Shown here one piece after another: positions 12,165-20,789 of a stretch of DNA of 64,000 bases (positions within the stretch are counted from its first letter, which is position 1; each line of letters opens with the position of its first letter). A program made the translations under genes and the position numbers. The DNA is from CALNYS01 sp942490855 (GTDB lineage: Bacteria > Planctomycetota > Phycisphaerae > Phycisphaerales > UBA1924): positions 806,001 to 870,000 of the forward strand of contig CALNYS010000004.1 of assembly GCA_942490855.1 (NCBI GenBank), written 5' to 3'. The notes under the pieces were generated by a model that saw only the letters and a list, made by a program, of their open reading frames with translations, was not told where the DNA came from and ran no database searches.

Positions 12165-13382
12165 TCAGGGCGCGTTGGTTGTCAGCAGATCGAGGAAGCG
12201 TTCCTCGGCGCTGCGGTAGCGCTCGAAGGCTTTCGTGATGGTCTCGGTGTAGCCCACGACTTGGGCGCTGGCGCCGCTCGCCGCGACGCTGTCGAGCGCC
12301 TCGCCCGCGTCGCGCAGGTCGCTGACCGCGTCGGCGTAGGCGCGTGCGGCGTCGTAGAGCAATTCAAACTCCAGCTCGCGCTCCGCGGGGCGGTGCAGGA
12401 GGCGCCAGGGCGAGCGCCGGACCTCGCCCATCGTGAGGCGGAGCTGGTCGGACGCGAGACGCGCGTTGGCGATCGACTTGCGCACGGCGGGTGTCTGCTC
12501 GGCGAGCAGGTCGTCGACCCGGGTGATCGCCGTGCGGGCGTCGGCGACCCCGGCGCGCCCGTCCTCGAGCAGCCCCTCGACGAGCGCGATGGTGTGCTCG
12601 TTGAAGCGCGCGCTGATCTCGTCGGCGTTCTTCGAGGCGCTCTCGATGTTGGCGATCATCGCGTCCACGCTGTCGCGGTTGGCGTCCACGCCGTCCTGCA
12701 CGCTCGCGACCAGCGCGCGTCCTTCTTCGATGCTGGTGCGCATTTCCGTTGCTGCGGCTTGCACCTCAGAGAGGATCCCGTCGGCGCGGTCGAACCACCC
12801 GGTGGAGCGCCCCCTGGCGTCGGCGGAGATGGCTTCGATGTCGCGGATGATGCCGTCGAATCGGATGGTGTAGTCCTCGGTCCGGGAGAGGATGCTCTGG
12901 AGCTGCTCGCGCTGGGTGGAGCCGTAGCCGGCCTGGGCCATGAACTGTGGCACCTGCGGCACGCCCGGGATGACGCCGTTCTCTTGGATCAGCGGGGCGT
13001 TCATCGCGCCGAGAGACTCGAAGTTGAGCGTGGCGCCGGAGCCGAGGAGGGGGCGTTCCAGGAACGCGGTGCTCCCCTCGTGCACGACGAGGTCGTCGTT
13101 GATGGCGATCTCGACGAGGATGCCGGTGACGTCGCCGTCCGCGGCGCTCTCGAAGCGGACGCCGACGACGCGCCCGATGTCACGCCCGCCGAGGCGGACG
13201 GCCGAGTCCATCTCGAGGCCCGCGGCGCCGTCGGTGAGGCTGAAGCGGACGGTGTAGCGCGTCGTGGGATGAAGCCGGCTGGTGAGACCGGCGAGCGTGA
13301 CGACGACGGCGACGGCGATCACGATCGTGGCGATCACGAACACGCCGGCGCGGACCGCGTTAGCTGAGCGAGCGTTCGACAT
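12165..13382 (-). CDS. MlaD-family (MCE domain) lipid transport protein
   Basis: 405 residues. One N-terminal membrane anchor (about 12-35, VFVIATIVIAVAVVVTLAGL) and one MCE domain (about 38-120, with LTDGAAGLEMDSAVRLGG and IGRVVGVRFE) are followed by a long helical region rich in Asp/Ala/Arg that probably forms a coiled coil or periplasmic needle. MCE proteins bind lipids between membranes and pair with an ABC transporter. The ATPase gene lies 3 bp upstream on the same strand. No MlaE permease is encoded here. Confidence 0.88.
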   Translation of the reverse strand: MSNARSANAVRAGVFVIATIVIAVAVVVTLAGLTSRLHPTTRYTVRFSLTDGAAGLEMDSAVRLGGRDIGRVVGVRFESAADGDVTGILVEIAINDDLVVHEGSTAFLERPLLGSGATLNFESLGAMNAPLIQENGVIPGVPQVPQFMAQAGYGSTQREQLQSILSRTEDYTIRFDGIIRDIEAISADARGRSTGWFDRADGILSEVQAAATEMRTSIEEGRALVASVQDGVDANRDSVDAMIANIESASKNADEISARFNEHTIALVEGLLEDGRAGVADARTAITRVDDLLAEQTPAVRKSIANARLASDQLRLTMGEVRRSPWRLLHRPAERELEFELLYDAARAYADAVSDLRDAGEALDSVAASGASAQVVGYTETITKAFERYRSAEERFLDLLTTNAP

Positions 13383-13385
13383 GCG

Positions 13386-14246
13386 TCAGAGTTCCTCTTC
13401 GCGCGGCGGGGCCCCGAGGAGATCGGTGCGGTAGCCGGAGTGTTCCGTCCAGCGGTTGGGCCCGTCGGCCTCGCCGCGCAGGAACTGGCGGATCATTTGT
13501 TCGTCGTCGGACATCGACGACGCCTCGTCGGTCGTGGCGTCCTTGAGACGCTCGAACCAGGAGCGGTCCTGCACGGTCATCATCGTGCCGAGACGGAGCA
13601 TCGCCATGCGGTCGGCGATGGTGAAGGCCGAGTCCATCTCGTGGGTGACCACGACGCTCGTGATGCCGAGTTTTTTCGTCAGGTCGAGCATGAGCTTGTC
13701 GATCTCGGCGCTGGTGATCGGGTCGAGCCCGGCCGAGGGCTCGTCGTAGAACATGATCTTGGGGTCGAGCGCGAGCGCGCGGGCGAGCCCGGCGCGCTTC
13801 TTCATGCCGCCCGAGATCTCCGAGGGGAAGCGCTCGGCGGCGTCGCGCAGCCCGACGAGCTCGAGCTTGATCTTCACCTGGATGTCGATCACCTCCGGCG
13901 CGAGCTCCGTGTGCTCCTGGAGCGGGAGCGCGACGTTCTCGGCGACGGTCATCGAGTTAAAGAGGGCGCCAGACTGGAACAACACGCCGAACTTGCGCCG
14001 GACGTCGTTCATCTTCTCTTCGTTGAGCGAGCAGATGTTCTGCCCGAAGAGGCTGACCTCGCCCTCGTCGGGGCGGATGGAGCGGATCATGTGTCGCAGC
14101 AGGGTGGACTTGCCGGAGCCCGAGCCGCCCATCACGACCATCACCTCGCCCGGGTAGACGTCAAGATTCACCCCGTCGAGCACGGCGCGGTCGCCGAATC
14201 GCTTAACGAGGTTGCGCACCGAAATAACCGGCTCCGCTTCCGTCAT
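13386..14246 (-). CDS. MlaF-like ABC transporter ATP-binding protein
   Basis: 286 residues. Complete ABC ATPase: Walker A GGSGSGKST, Q-loop LFQSGALFNS, signature SEISGGMKKR, Walker B IMFYDEPSAGLD and the switch His in VVVTHEMDSAF. The sequence SGGMKKRAGLARALALDP is typical of MlaF/Mkl ATPases that energise MCE-protein lipid transport. The last ~40 residues (after DRSWFERLKDATTD) form a charged tail. It sits directly upstream of mlaD (3 bp), which supports one transport unit whose permease is elsewhere. Confidence 0.93.
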   Translation of the reverse strand: MTEAEPVISVRNLVKRFGDRAVLDGVNLDVYPGEVMVVMGGSGSGKSTLLRHMIRSIRPDEGEVSLFGQNICSLNEEKMNDVRRKFGVLFQSGALFNSMTVAENVALPLQEHTELAPEVIDIQVKIKLELVGLRDAAERFPSEISGGMKKRAGLARALALDPKIMFYDEPSAGLDPITSAEIDKLMLDLTKKLGITSVVVTHEMDSAFTIADRMAMLRLGTMMTVQDRSWFERLKDATTDEASSMSDDEQMIRQFLRGEADGPNRWTEHSGYRTDLLGAPPREEEL

Positions 14247-14255
14247 GCCTGCGTT

Positions 14256-15755
14256 TTATCCGAAGACGACGCCCTGAGCGAGCGGCAGGTCAGTCCCGTA
14301 GTTGATGGTGTTGGTCTGGCGGCGCATGTACGCCTTCCACGCGTCGGAGCCCGACTCGCGTCCGCCGCCGGTGTCTTTCTCGCCGCCGAAGGCGCCGCCG
14401 ATCTCTGCGCCACTCGTCCCGAGGTTGACGTTGGCGATGCCGCAGTCGGACCCCGCGGGGCAGAGGAAGCGCTCCGCGGTGCGGGCGTCGCTGGTGAAGA
14501 TGGCGCTCGAGAGGCCTTGATCAACCTGGTTGTGCATCGCCATCGCCTCGTCGAAGTCCTCGTAGTCAAAGACGTAGAGGACGGGGGCGAAGGTCTCGTT
14601 CATCGCGACGGGGAAATCGCCCTTGGGGGCGCGGATGATCGCGGGGTTCACGAAGTTGCCCGGGCGGTCGATGCGGTCGCCGCCCACGAGGAGCTCGCCC
14701 CCCTGGGCCTTGGCGTCTTCGATCGCCTTCATCATGGCGGCGACGGACTGCTCGTTGATGAGCGGGCCGACGAGGGTCTTCGGGTCGAGCGGGTCGCCGA
14801 TGGTCGCGGTCGCGTAGGCGCCCTTGAGCTTCTCGACGAGGGAATCGACGATCGAGCGGTGCGCGATGACGCGGCGCGTGCTGGTGCAGCGCTGCCCGCA
14901 GGTGCCGATCGAACCGAAGACGATGCCGCGGACCGCGAGGTCCATGTCGGCGTCGGGGGCGACGATGAGGGCGTTGTTGCCGCCCAGCTCGAGCAGGCAG
15001 CGACCCAGGCGCCCGCCCACGACCTCGCCGACGCGCTTGCCCATGCGGCACGAGCCGGTGGCGCTGATGAGGGGGAAGCGCCGGTCGGCGATCATGCGCT
15101 CGCCGATCTCCTGATCGGAGCCCATGATGATCTGGAAGACGCCCGGGTAGCCCTCGGCCTCCATGACGTCGTTGGCGATCTTGTGCGTCGCGAGGGTAAT
15201 CAGCGGCGTGACGAGGCTGGGCTTCCAGATGACGGGGTCGCCGCAGACGGCCGCGAGCATGGAGTTCCACGCCCAGACCGCGACGGGGAAGTTGAACGCG
15301 GTGATGCAGCCGACGGGGCCCAGCGGGTGCCACTGCTCCATCATGCGGTGCTCGGGGCGCTCCGAGGCGATGGTCAGCCCGTGGAGCTGGCGGGAGAGCC
15401 CGACGGCGAAGTCGGCGATGTCGATCGCCTCGACCACCTCACCGACGCCCTCGGCGTGGATCTTGCCCATCTCGAGCGCGACGAGGGCGCCGAGATCGTC
15501 GAGGTTCTCGCGGAACGCGAGGCCGATCTTGCGGACCACCTCGCCGCGGGCCGGCGCCGGGACCACGCGCCACGTCTTGAACGCCTCTTGGGCGCGTGTG
15601 ACGGCGGTCTCGTACTCCGCGGCCGAATCGAGGCCGACGGTCGCGATGACCTCGTTGGTCGAGGGGTTGAGGGTCTCAACAGAACCGCCGGGGCCCTTGC
15701 CGGAAAGGCGAGGATCGTCCGCGACGCCGAGCTTTTTCAGGAGTTCATGAGGCAT
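14256..15755 (-). CDS. ALDH7 (antiquitin)-type aldehyde dehydrogenase
   Basis: 499 residues. Catalytic Cys lies in GTCGQRCTSTRR and the general-base Glu in LELGGNNALIV; the cofactor site is AFNFPVAVWAWNS. The C-terminal GAEIGGAFGGEKDTGGGRES and the ending INYGTDLPLAQGVVF are hallmark sequences of the ALDH7A1/AmaB group, which oxidise 2-aminoadipate 6-semialdehyde in lysine breakdown. That substrate is the best guess but is not proven, since no other lysine-degradation gene is nearby. It precedes mlaF on the same strand by 9 bp, so it could be co-transcribed without shared function. Confidence 0.92.
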   Translation of the reverse strand: MPHELLKKLGVADDPRLSGKGPGGSVETLNPSTNEVIATVGLDSAAEYETAVTRAQEAFKTWRVVPAPARGEVVRKIGLAFRENLDDLGALVALEMGKIHAEGVGEVVEAIDIADFAVGLSRQLHGLTIASERPEHRMMEQWHPLGPVGCITAFNFPVAVWAWNSMLAAVCGDPVIWKPSLVTPLITLATHKIANDVMEAEGYPGVFQIIMGSDQEIGERMIADRRFPLISATGSCRMGKRVGEVVGGRLGRCLLELGGNNALIVAPDADMDLAVRGIVFGSIGTCGQRCTSTRRVIAHRSIVDSLVEKLKGAYATATIGDPLDPKTLVGPLINEQSVAAMMKAIEDAKAQGGELLVGGDRIDRPGNFVNPAIIRAPKGDFPVAMNETFAPVLYVFDYEDFDEAMAMHNQVDQGLSSAIFTSDARTAERFLCPAGSDCGIANVNLGTSGAEIGGAFGGEKDTGGGRESGSDAWKAYMRRQTNTINYGTDLPLAQGVVFG

Positions 15756-15804
15756 GGCGACAGGGTAACGCCTCGCCCGCGCCGCGCCGGGCGATCGGCG
15801 ATCT

Positions 15805-17772
15805 TTAGCGCAGCGGGACCGGAGATCGGAACGCGAGCAGACGCAGGCTGTTGGCGACGACGATGATCGTCGAGCCCTCGTGCCCCACCACGCCCACGCC
15901 CATCGGCACCCACCCGATCACCGAGCCCGTCGCGAGAGCGGCGATCACCACGATCGCAAAGAGCAGGTTCGCGAGCATGATCCCGCGCACCCGGCGCGCC
16001 AGATGGAGCGACCAGGGGACGAGGGAGAGGTCGTCGTTGAGCACCACCACGTCGGCCGTCTCGAGCGCGGCGTCGGCGCCCACGCCGCCCATCGCGAGCC
16101 CGACGTCCGCCGTCGCGAGGGCCGGGGCGTCGTTGACCCCGTCGCCCAGCACCGCCAGCCCGCCTCGCGTCGGGCGCAGGGCTTCGAGGTGCGCGACCTT
16201 CTCTTCGGGCAGCAGCCCGGCGTAGACGGTGTCGACGCCGAGGTCCGCTGCGAGGTTCTCGGCGATGACACGGCTGTCGCCGGTGAGGATCGCGATGGTG
16301 GCGACCCCGGCCTCGCGCAGGCGAGAGATGAACTCCCGTGCGCCGCGGCGGGGCTGATCGGCGAGCGCGAAGACCACCGCGTCGTCACCGAGCGCGAAGA
16401 CGGCGCTGATCCCGCCCGAGCGCCGGATGACAGCGATCTCCTCTTCCACCTGACGTCGGCGGTCGTCGGGGAGGCGCGGCGCGACGAACTCGAGGGTGCC
16501 GATCGTCGCGGGCTCGCCGCCGATCGTGGCGCACAGCCCGGAGCCGGCGGTCATCGAGAAACCAGCCAGCTCGGCGGGGAGGGCGCCGGCGTGGCGCGCG
16601 TCGCGCGCGATCGCCGCGGCGATGGGGTGCGTCGAGCGCTCCTCGAGCGCGAGCGCCGCGGGCAGCAACTCATCGAGCTCCCTGCTCGCGAAGACGGAGA
16701 TCTGCGTCACCTCGATGCGACCGCTCGTGAGCGTGCCTGTTTTGTCCAGCGCGATGGCGCGGACCGACGCGAGACGCTCGAGCGCGTCGCCCCCCTTGAC
16801 GAGCAGCCCGGCGCGCGCGGCGCGGTTGAGCCCGCACAGCGTGGCGGTGGGCGTCGCGATCACCAGCGCGCACGGGCTCGCGACGATCAGCAGCGTGATC
16901 GCGCGGTACGCCGCGTCGGCGAGCGACAGCTCGTGCCCCAGCGGGTCGCGCCCGGAGATCGCGAACCACGTGAAGACCACCGCGGCCAGCGCGAAGACCG
17001 AGAGCGTGTACGGCGTCGAGAACCGGTCGATCATGCGCTGCATCGGCTGGCGGCGCTCCTGCGCCTCGATGACAAGATCGAGGATGCGCTGGAGGCTCGA
17101 GTCGCCCGCCGGGCGCGACACGCGCACCTCGAGGGCGCCGTTCTGGTTGAGCGTGCCCGCGTACACGTCGTCGCCGACCGTCACGGTCCGCGGCAGCGAC
17201 TCGCCAGAGAGCGTGCTCTGATCGACGGTGCTGTGCCCGGTCTCGACCGCGCCGTCGGCGGGGACGGTCTCGCCCGGGCGCACGAGAACCAGATCGCCCG
17301 GGGCGAGGTCCTTCGGGTGCGCCGCGACCCATGCGTTGTCCACGCGCCGCAGCGTCTCGTCGGGCATGAGCTTGGTCAGGCGCGTGACCGCGTCCTTCGC
17401 CTTGGCGAGCGCGCGATGCTCGAGCGCGCCGGCGAGCGAGAACATAAAGAGGAGCAGCGCGCCCTCGCCCGGGTGCCCGATGCCCGCCGCCAGCGCCGCC
17501 CCGACGACCATCAGCACGTCGATATCCGGCTCGAGGTTGCGCGCCGATTCCCACGCGGCCTTGAGCCCGTGGACGGAACCGAGCCCGAGGCTCACCCACA
17601 CCAGCGCGTGCCCGATGTGGTGGAAGGTGGCGGTGAAGCCCTCGAAGGAATCGTCCACCAGCGTCAGCAGCGAGAACCCGGTCAGCAGCGCGACGCCGGC
17701 CGCGAGGGCGAGGGGCATCTGCCAGTCGTCGGAGACGAGCTTCTCGATAGCGCGGCGCATGTGCTGCATCAT
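15805..17772 (-). CDS. P1B-4-type heavy-metal translocating ATPase
   Basis: 655 residues without an N-terminal HMA metal-binding domain. Visible motifs: actuator TLSGESLP (187-194), SPC in the metal-binding helix (299-301), phosphorylation site DKTGT (343-347), HP (382-383) and hinge GDGVND (543-548). The last membrane segments carry HEGST (631-635). SPC plus HEGxT is the signature of P1B-4 pumps, which export Co, Zn, Ni or Fe depending on the member, rather than Cu pumps (CPC) or classical ZntA. The precise ion cannot be read from sequence. No metal-responsive regulator is adjacent. Confidence 0.92.
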   Translation of the reverse strand: MMQHMRRAIEKLVSDDWQMPLALAAGVALLTGFSLLTLVDDSFEGFTATFHHIGHALVWVSLGLGSVHGLKAAWESARNLEPDIDVLMVVGAALAAGIGHPGEGALLLFMFSLAGALEHRALAKAKDAVTRLTKLMPDETLRRVDNAWVAAHPKDLAPGDLVLVRPGETVPADGAVETGHSTVDQSTLSGESLPRTVTVGDDVYAGTLNQNGALEVRVSRPAGDSSLQRILDLVIEAQERRQPMQRMIDRFSTPYTLSVFALAAVVFTWFAISGRDPLGHELSLADAAYRAITLLIVASPCALVIATPTATLCGLNRAARAGLLVKGGDALERLASVRAIALDKTGTLTSGRIEVTQISVFASRELDELLPAALALEERSTHPIAAAIARDARHAGALPAELAGFSMTAGSGLCATIGGEPATIGTLEFVAPRLPDDRRRQVEEEIAVIRRSGGISAVFALGDDAVVFALADQPRRGAREFISRLREAGVATIAILTGDSRVIAENLAADLGVDTVYAGLLPEEKVAHLEALRPTRGGLAVLGDGVNDAPALATADVGLAMGGVGADAALETADVVVLNDDLSLVPWSLHLARRVRGIMLANLLFAIVVIAALATGSVIGWVPMGVGVVGHEGSTIIVVANSLRLLAFRSPVPLR

Positions 17773-17841
17773 CAGGGCAGCGTACGGGCGGAGCGAGCGT
17801 GAACGGGATGAGAGAGCGTCGCAGTTGCGCGACGGGGCGGC

Positions 17842-19518
17842 TCAGAGGGCCACCATCTCCATGTCCGGGTCGCGCAGCTCGGGGCGGGTCGGGATCGCGA
17901 CCTCGCTGACCAGCGGCCCGAGTTCGGGCGCCGCGTCGGCCAGCCTCGCCCGCAGCGTCGCCGCGTTGCAGAGCGCTCGCGGCTCGGAGCACAGCTCGCT
18001 GAGCAGGTCGAGCCCGATCTGGGCCTCGGCGCGGGATTCGCCCGCGGGGCGGACCGCCTGCTCGAACGCCTGGAGCTTGTGGTCGACGTTCTCGAAGACG
18101 CCGGCCTTCTCGGCGAAGGTGGCGCCCGGGAGCACCACGTCGGCGTGGGCGACGAGCGGGCTCATGAGGGTGTCCACCAGGACGACGACCAGGCTCTCGC
18201 GTGCAAGGGCGGAGGCCAGCTCGGGCGTGTGCCACTCGCTGGGGTACCCGCCCGTGACGATCGCCGCGCCGACGTCGTTCGAGCCGATCTTCTTGACGAA
18301 CGCGCCAAAGTCGAGGGCGGCGCTCTTGCCCAAGGCGTCGAGGACGCGCCGCACGCCGCGGGCGTTGGGCGCCTTCTCGGCGCGGATCACGAAACGCTTG
18401 GGGTCGTCGTCAGCGACGCCGGGCGGGTAGACGCGGTCTTCGCCGTCCACGGGGACCGGGCCGACGGCAAAGAGCGCGTCGGGGTCCATCTCGAGCGCGG
18501 CGAGCGCCAAGGCGCCGGCGTCCTCGCACGAGAGCATGGGGGAGATCATGACCGCGAGGCGCCCGCCGCCGGCGATGCTGTTGCGCACGCCCTCGCTCGC
18601 CTGCGAGAGGGCGCGGGGCCAGTCGGTCGTGACGAGATCGCCGCCGCGCTTGCGCATCGGCGTGGTGAGGCGGGCGTCGTCGTGGACGAACTTCCAGCCG
18701 TAGCGGACCTCGTCGGTGATCCACCACTTGTTGACGCCCATGTTCTCGCGGGGGCGGACGCGGTAGACGCGTTCGTCCGCGACGTCCACGTAGATGTTGT
18801 CGCCGCTGGAGGTGATCGGGTCGATCGACGGGACGGGGCTGAGGTCCCACACGCGCTTGGCGAAGAGGAAGTCCTTGTCGAGCAGGGCGCCCACGGGGCA
18901 GAGGTCGATGACGTTGGACGCCAGCGGGTTGTCGAGGGCCTTGCCCGGGAAGGTGTCGATCTGCTCCTGGTTGCCGCGCCCTTCGACGATCAGCTCGCCG
19001 GTGCCGGACACCTCGCGGGTGAAGCGCACGCAGCGGGTGCACATGATGCAGCGGTCGGAGTAGAGGAGGACGTTGGGCCCGACGTCCTTCTTGGGCTGCT
19101 TGACCTTGGTCTCCTCGAAGCGGGAGACGCCGCGCCCGTACTCATAGGAGTAGTCCTGGAGATCGCACTCGCCGGCCTGATCGCACACCGGGCAATCGAG
19201 GGGGTGGTTGATCAGGAGGTACTCCATGACCGCCTTCTGGTTGGCGACGGCCTTGGGGGAGTCCGTGTAGACCACCTGCCCGTCCATCGCGCCCGACTGG
19301 CAGGTCGGGATCAGCTTGGGGATGGCCTCGAGCTTGCCCTCGTTGCGGGGGTTGGGCGCCCAGACCTCGGCGAGGCAGATGCGGCAGGAGGCCACAACGC
19401 TCATCGCGTCGTGGTAGCAGTACTGAGGGATGGAGACGCCGTGGGCGTTGGCGACCTGGAGAATGGTCTGCCCGGGGTCGAACTCACACACCTTGCCGTC
19501 GATCGTGATGGATGGCAT
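17842..19518 (-). CDS. nuoG: NuoG-like NADH-quinone oxidoreductase iron-sulfur subunit
   Basis: 558 residues from start MPSITIDGKV (the open frame extends to 19587). The [2Fe-2S] ferredoxin domain uses C34, C45, C48 and C73. The N5-type cluster motif HPLDCPVCDQAGECDLQD gives H105/C109/C112/C118, and DRCIMCTRCVRF plus VIDLCPVGAL supply the remaining [4Fe-4S] ligands. A shortened molybdopterin-oxidoreductase-like domain follows without catalytic residues. It is shorter than many NuoG proteins (650-900 residues). No other nuo gene is within the window, which is unusual for complex I genes; it may instead serve a hydrogenase- or formate-dehydrogenase-like complex. Confidence 0.85.
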   Translation of the reverse strand: MPSITIDGKVCEFDPGQTILQVANAHGVSIPQYCYHDAMSVVASCRICLAEVWAPNPRNEGKLEAIPKLIPTCQSGAMDGQVVYTDSPKAVANQKAVMEYLLINHPLDCPVCDQAGECDLQDYSYEYGRGVSRFEETKVKQPKKDVGPNVLLYSDRCIMCTRCVRFTREVSGTGELIVEGRGNQEQIDTFPGKALDNPLASNVIDLCPVGALLDKDFLFAKRVWDLSPVPSIDPITSSGDNIYVDVADERVYRVRPRENMGVNKWWITDEVRYGWKFVHDDARLTTPMRKRGGDLVTTDWPRALSQASEGVRNSIAGGGRLAVMISPMLSCEDAGALALAALEMDPDALFAVGPVPVDGEDRVYPPGVADDDPKRFVIRAEKAPNARGVRRVLDALGKSAALDFGAFVKKIGSNDVGAAIVTGGYPSEWHTPELASALARESLVVVLVDTLMSPLVAHADVVLPGATFAEKAGVFENVDHKLQAFEQAVRPAGESRAEAQIGLDLLSELCSEPRALCNAATLRARLADAAPELGPLVSEVAIPTRPELRDPDMEMVAL

Positions 19519-19610
19519 GCCGCCCGTGCTCCCGTCGCGCTGGTCCGTTTTCCCCGCGGGCCGCTCGCCCGGCCGGGGAGGGCCCATCCTAGTTTAAGAG
19601 GGGGAGGGCG

Positions 19611-20753
19611 TCAGGAGTCGGGGTCGGGTTCGCTGTCGGGTTCTGGCCAGGCGTCCGGCTCGCCGTGGCGTCGGACCGCCGACCGCATGTCGTCCCGCTG
19701 CATGAGGGAAGAAAGGTCGGGGCTGCTCACCAGCCTGGTGGGGTCGAGCATCCGGGCGGGGGCGCGGGCGATGACGCCGGCCGCGGCCGCGGGGTCCCCG
19801 GCGAGGGCCAGGAAGCGTGCGCGCCAGAAGAGGCTGTTCTCGTTTTCAGGATCCGTCCGCGCGGCCGCCGCGGCCCCGCTCGTGAGGAGCTCCATCGCCG
19901 TCTCCTCGTTCCCCCAGGAACGCTGGGCCAGCGCGGCTTCCCGCGCGAGGCGGAGGAGCGCGACGTCCCCATCAGGCGAGCCCCGCAGTCGCGGGAGGAG
20001 GGCGCGGGCGCCGGCGTTCTGGGCGACCCGCGTCGCCTCGGGTTCCCCGGTGCGTCCCCAGCGGAGGCTGCCGAGAACCGCGCCCCGCAGGAGTTCGTCG
20101 GACGAACCCGCTGGCCCGGCGCTGAGGGCGTGATCGATGATGTCCCCGGCGCGTTGCTGGTGGCCGATCTCCGCGAGGGTGCGCGCCAGCAGGAGCGCCG
20201 CGTTGTCGTCGGCCGGCTCGCCCAGCTCGACCCCGGGCACGGCGCGGATCGCCTCGTAGGCCTCGCTGTCGCGTCCCAGCCGCATGAGCGTACGGGCGAG
20301 GTAGACGGTGTCGTTGTGGGCGTGGCGGGGGCGGTCCACGTGCGCCCATTCCCGGAACCCTTCGAGGGCGAGCTCCCAGACGAGATTGGCGTCGCTGTCG
20401 CGCCCGAGGGCCATCAGGATGTACCCGAGGTAGTACCCCGCGTAGCCGCTCGCGGCGTCCTCGCGGTGGTGCTCCTCGCTGAGCTGTGACTCGAACTCGC
20501 GAAAGGCGCCGACGGGGTCGTCGGCGCGGAGGAGGCAATCGGCCGTCTGGTTCCAGACGTCGTGCGAGAGGGGGGCGCCCCCGTGGGCGCGTGTGTAGTG
20601 CGCGAGCGCGGCCTCGACGGGGGGGAGCGCCACCGCGGACCCGCGTGTTCCCCGCTCGCCCGCGGCGCTGGGGCGGGAGAACTCGTAGGCGAGGGTCGCG
20701 AGGAAAACGATCGTCGCGACGGCGCAGGCGGTGTTCACGAGATTCCGATTCAT
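19611..20753 (-). CDS. Membrane-anchored TPR-like protein
   Basis: 380 residues. The N-terminal helix (MNRNLVNTACAVATIVFLATLAYEF) is an uncleaved anchor or signal. The rest is a run of alpha-helical hairpins with TPR-like spacing, for example YYLGYILMALGRDSDANLVW, VYLARTLMRLGRDSEAYEAI and LLLARTLAEIGHQQRAGDII. The C-terminus is acidic and repetitive (EPDAWPEPDSEPDPDS-like). Such proteins are scaffolds, so no enzymatic role is proposed. It lies upstream of nuoG on the same strand and is divergent from hisS over only 36 bp. Confidence 0.75.
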   Translation of the reverse strand: MNRNLVNTACAVATIVFLATLAYEFSRPSAAGERGTRGSAVALPPVEAALAHYTRAHGGAPLSHDVWNQTADCLLRADDPVGAFREFESQLSEEHHREDAASGYAGYYLGYILMALGRDSDANLVWELALEGFREWAHVDRPRHAHNDTVYLARTLMRLGRDSEAYEAIRAVPGVELGEPADDNAALLLARTLAEIGHQQRAGDIIDHALSAGPAGSSDELLRGAVLGSLRWGRTGEPEATRVAQNAGARALLPRLRGSPDGDVALLRLAREAALAQRSWGNEETAMELLTSGAAAAARTDPENENSLFWRARFLALAGDPAAAAGVIARAPARMLDPTRLVSSPDLSSLMQRDDMRSAVRRHGEPDAWPEPDSEPDPDS

Positions 20754-20789
20754 GCTCCGCGGGCCTCCTGACCCGGTAGGCTACGCCCG

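Noticed and set aside
13440..15866. Plus-strand open frame opposite mlaF and the ALDH gene
   Set aside because: Shadow of conserved genes with full catalytic motifs on the other strand.
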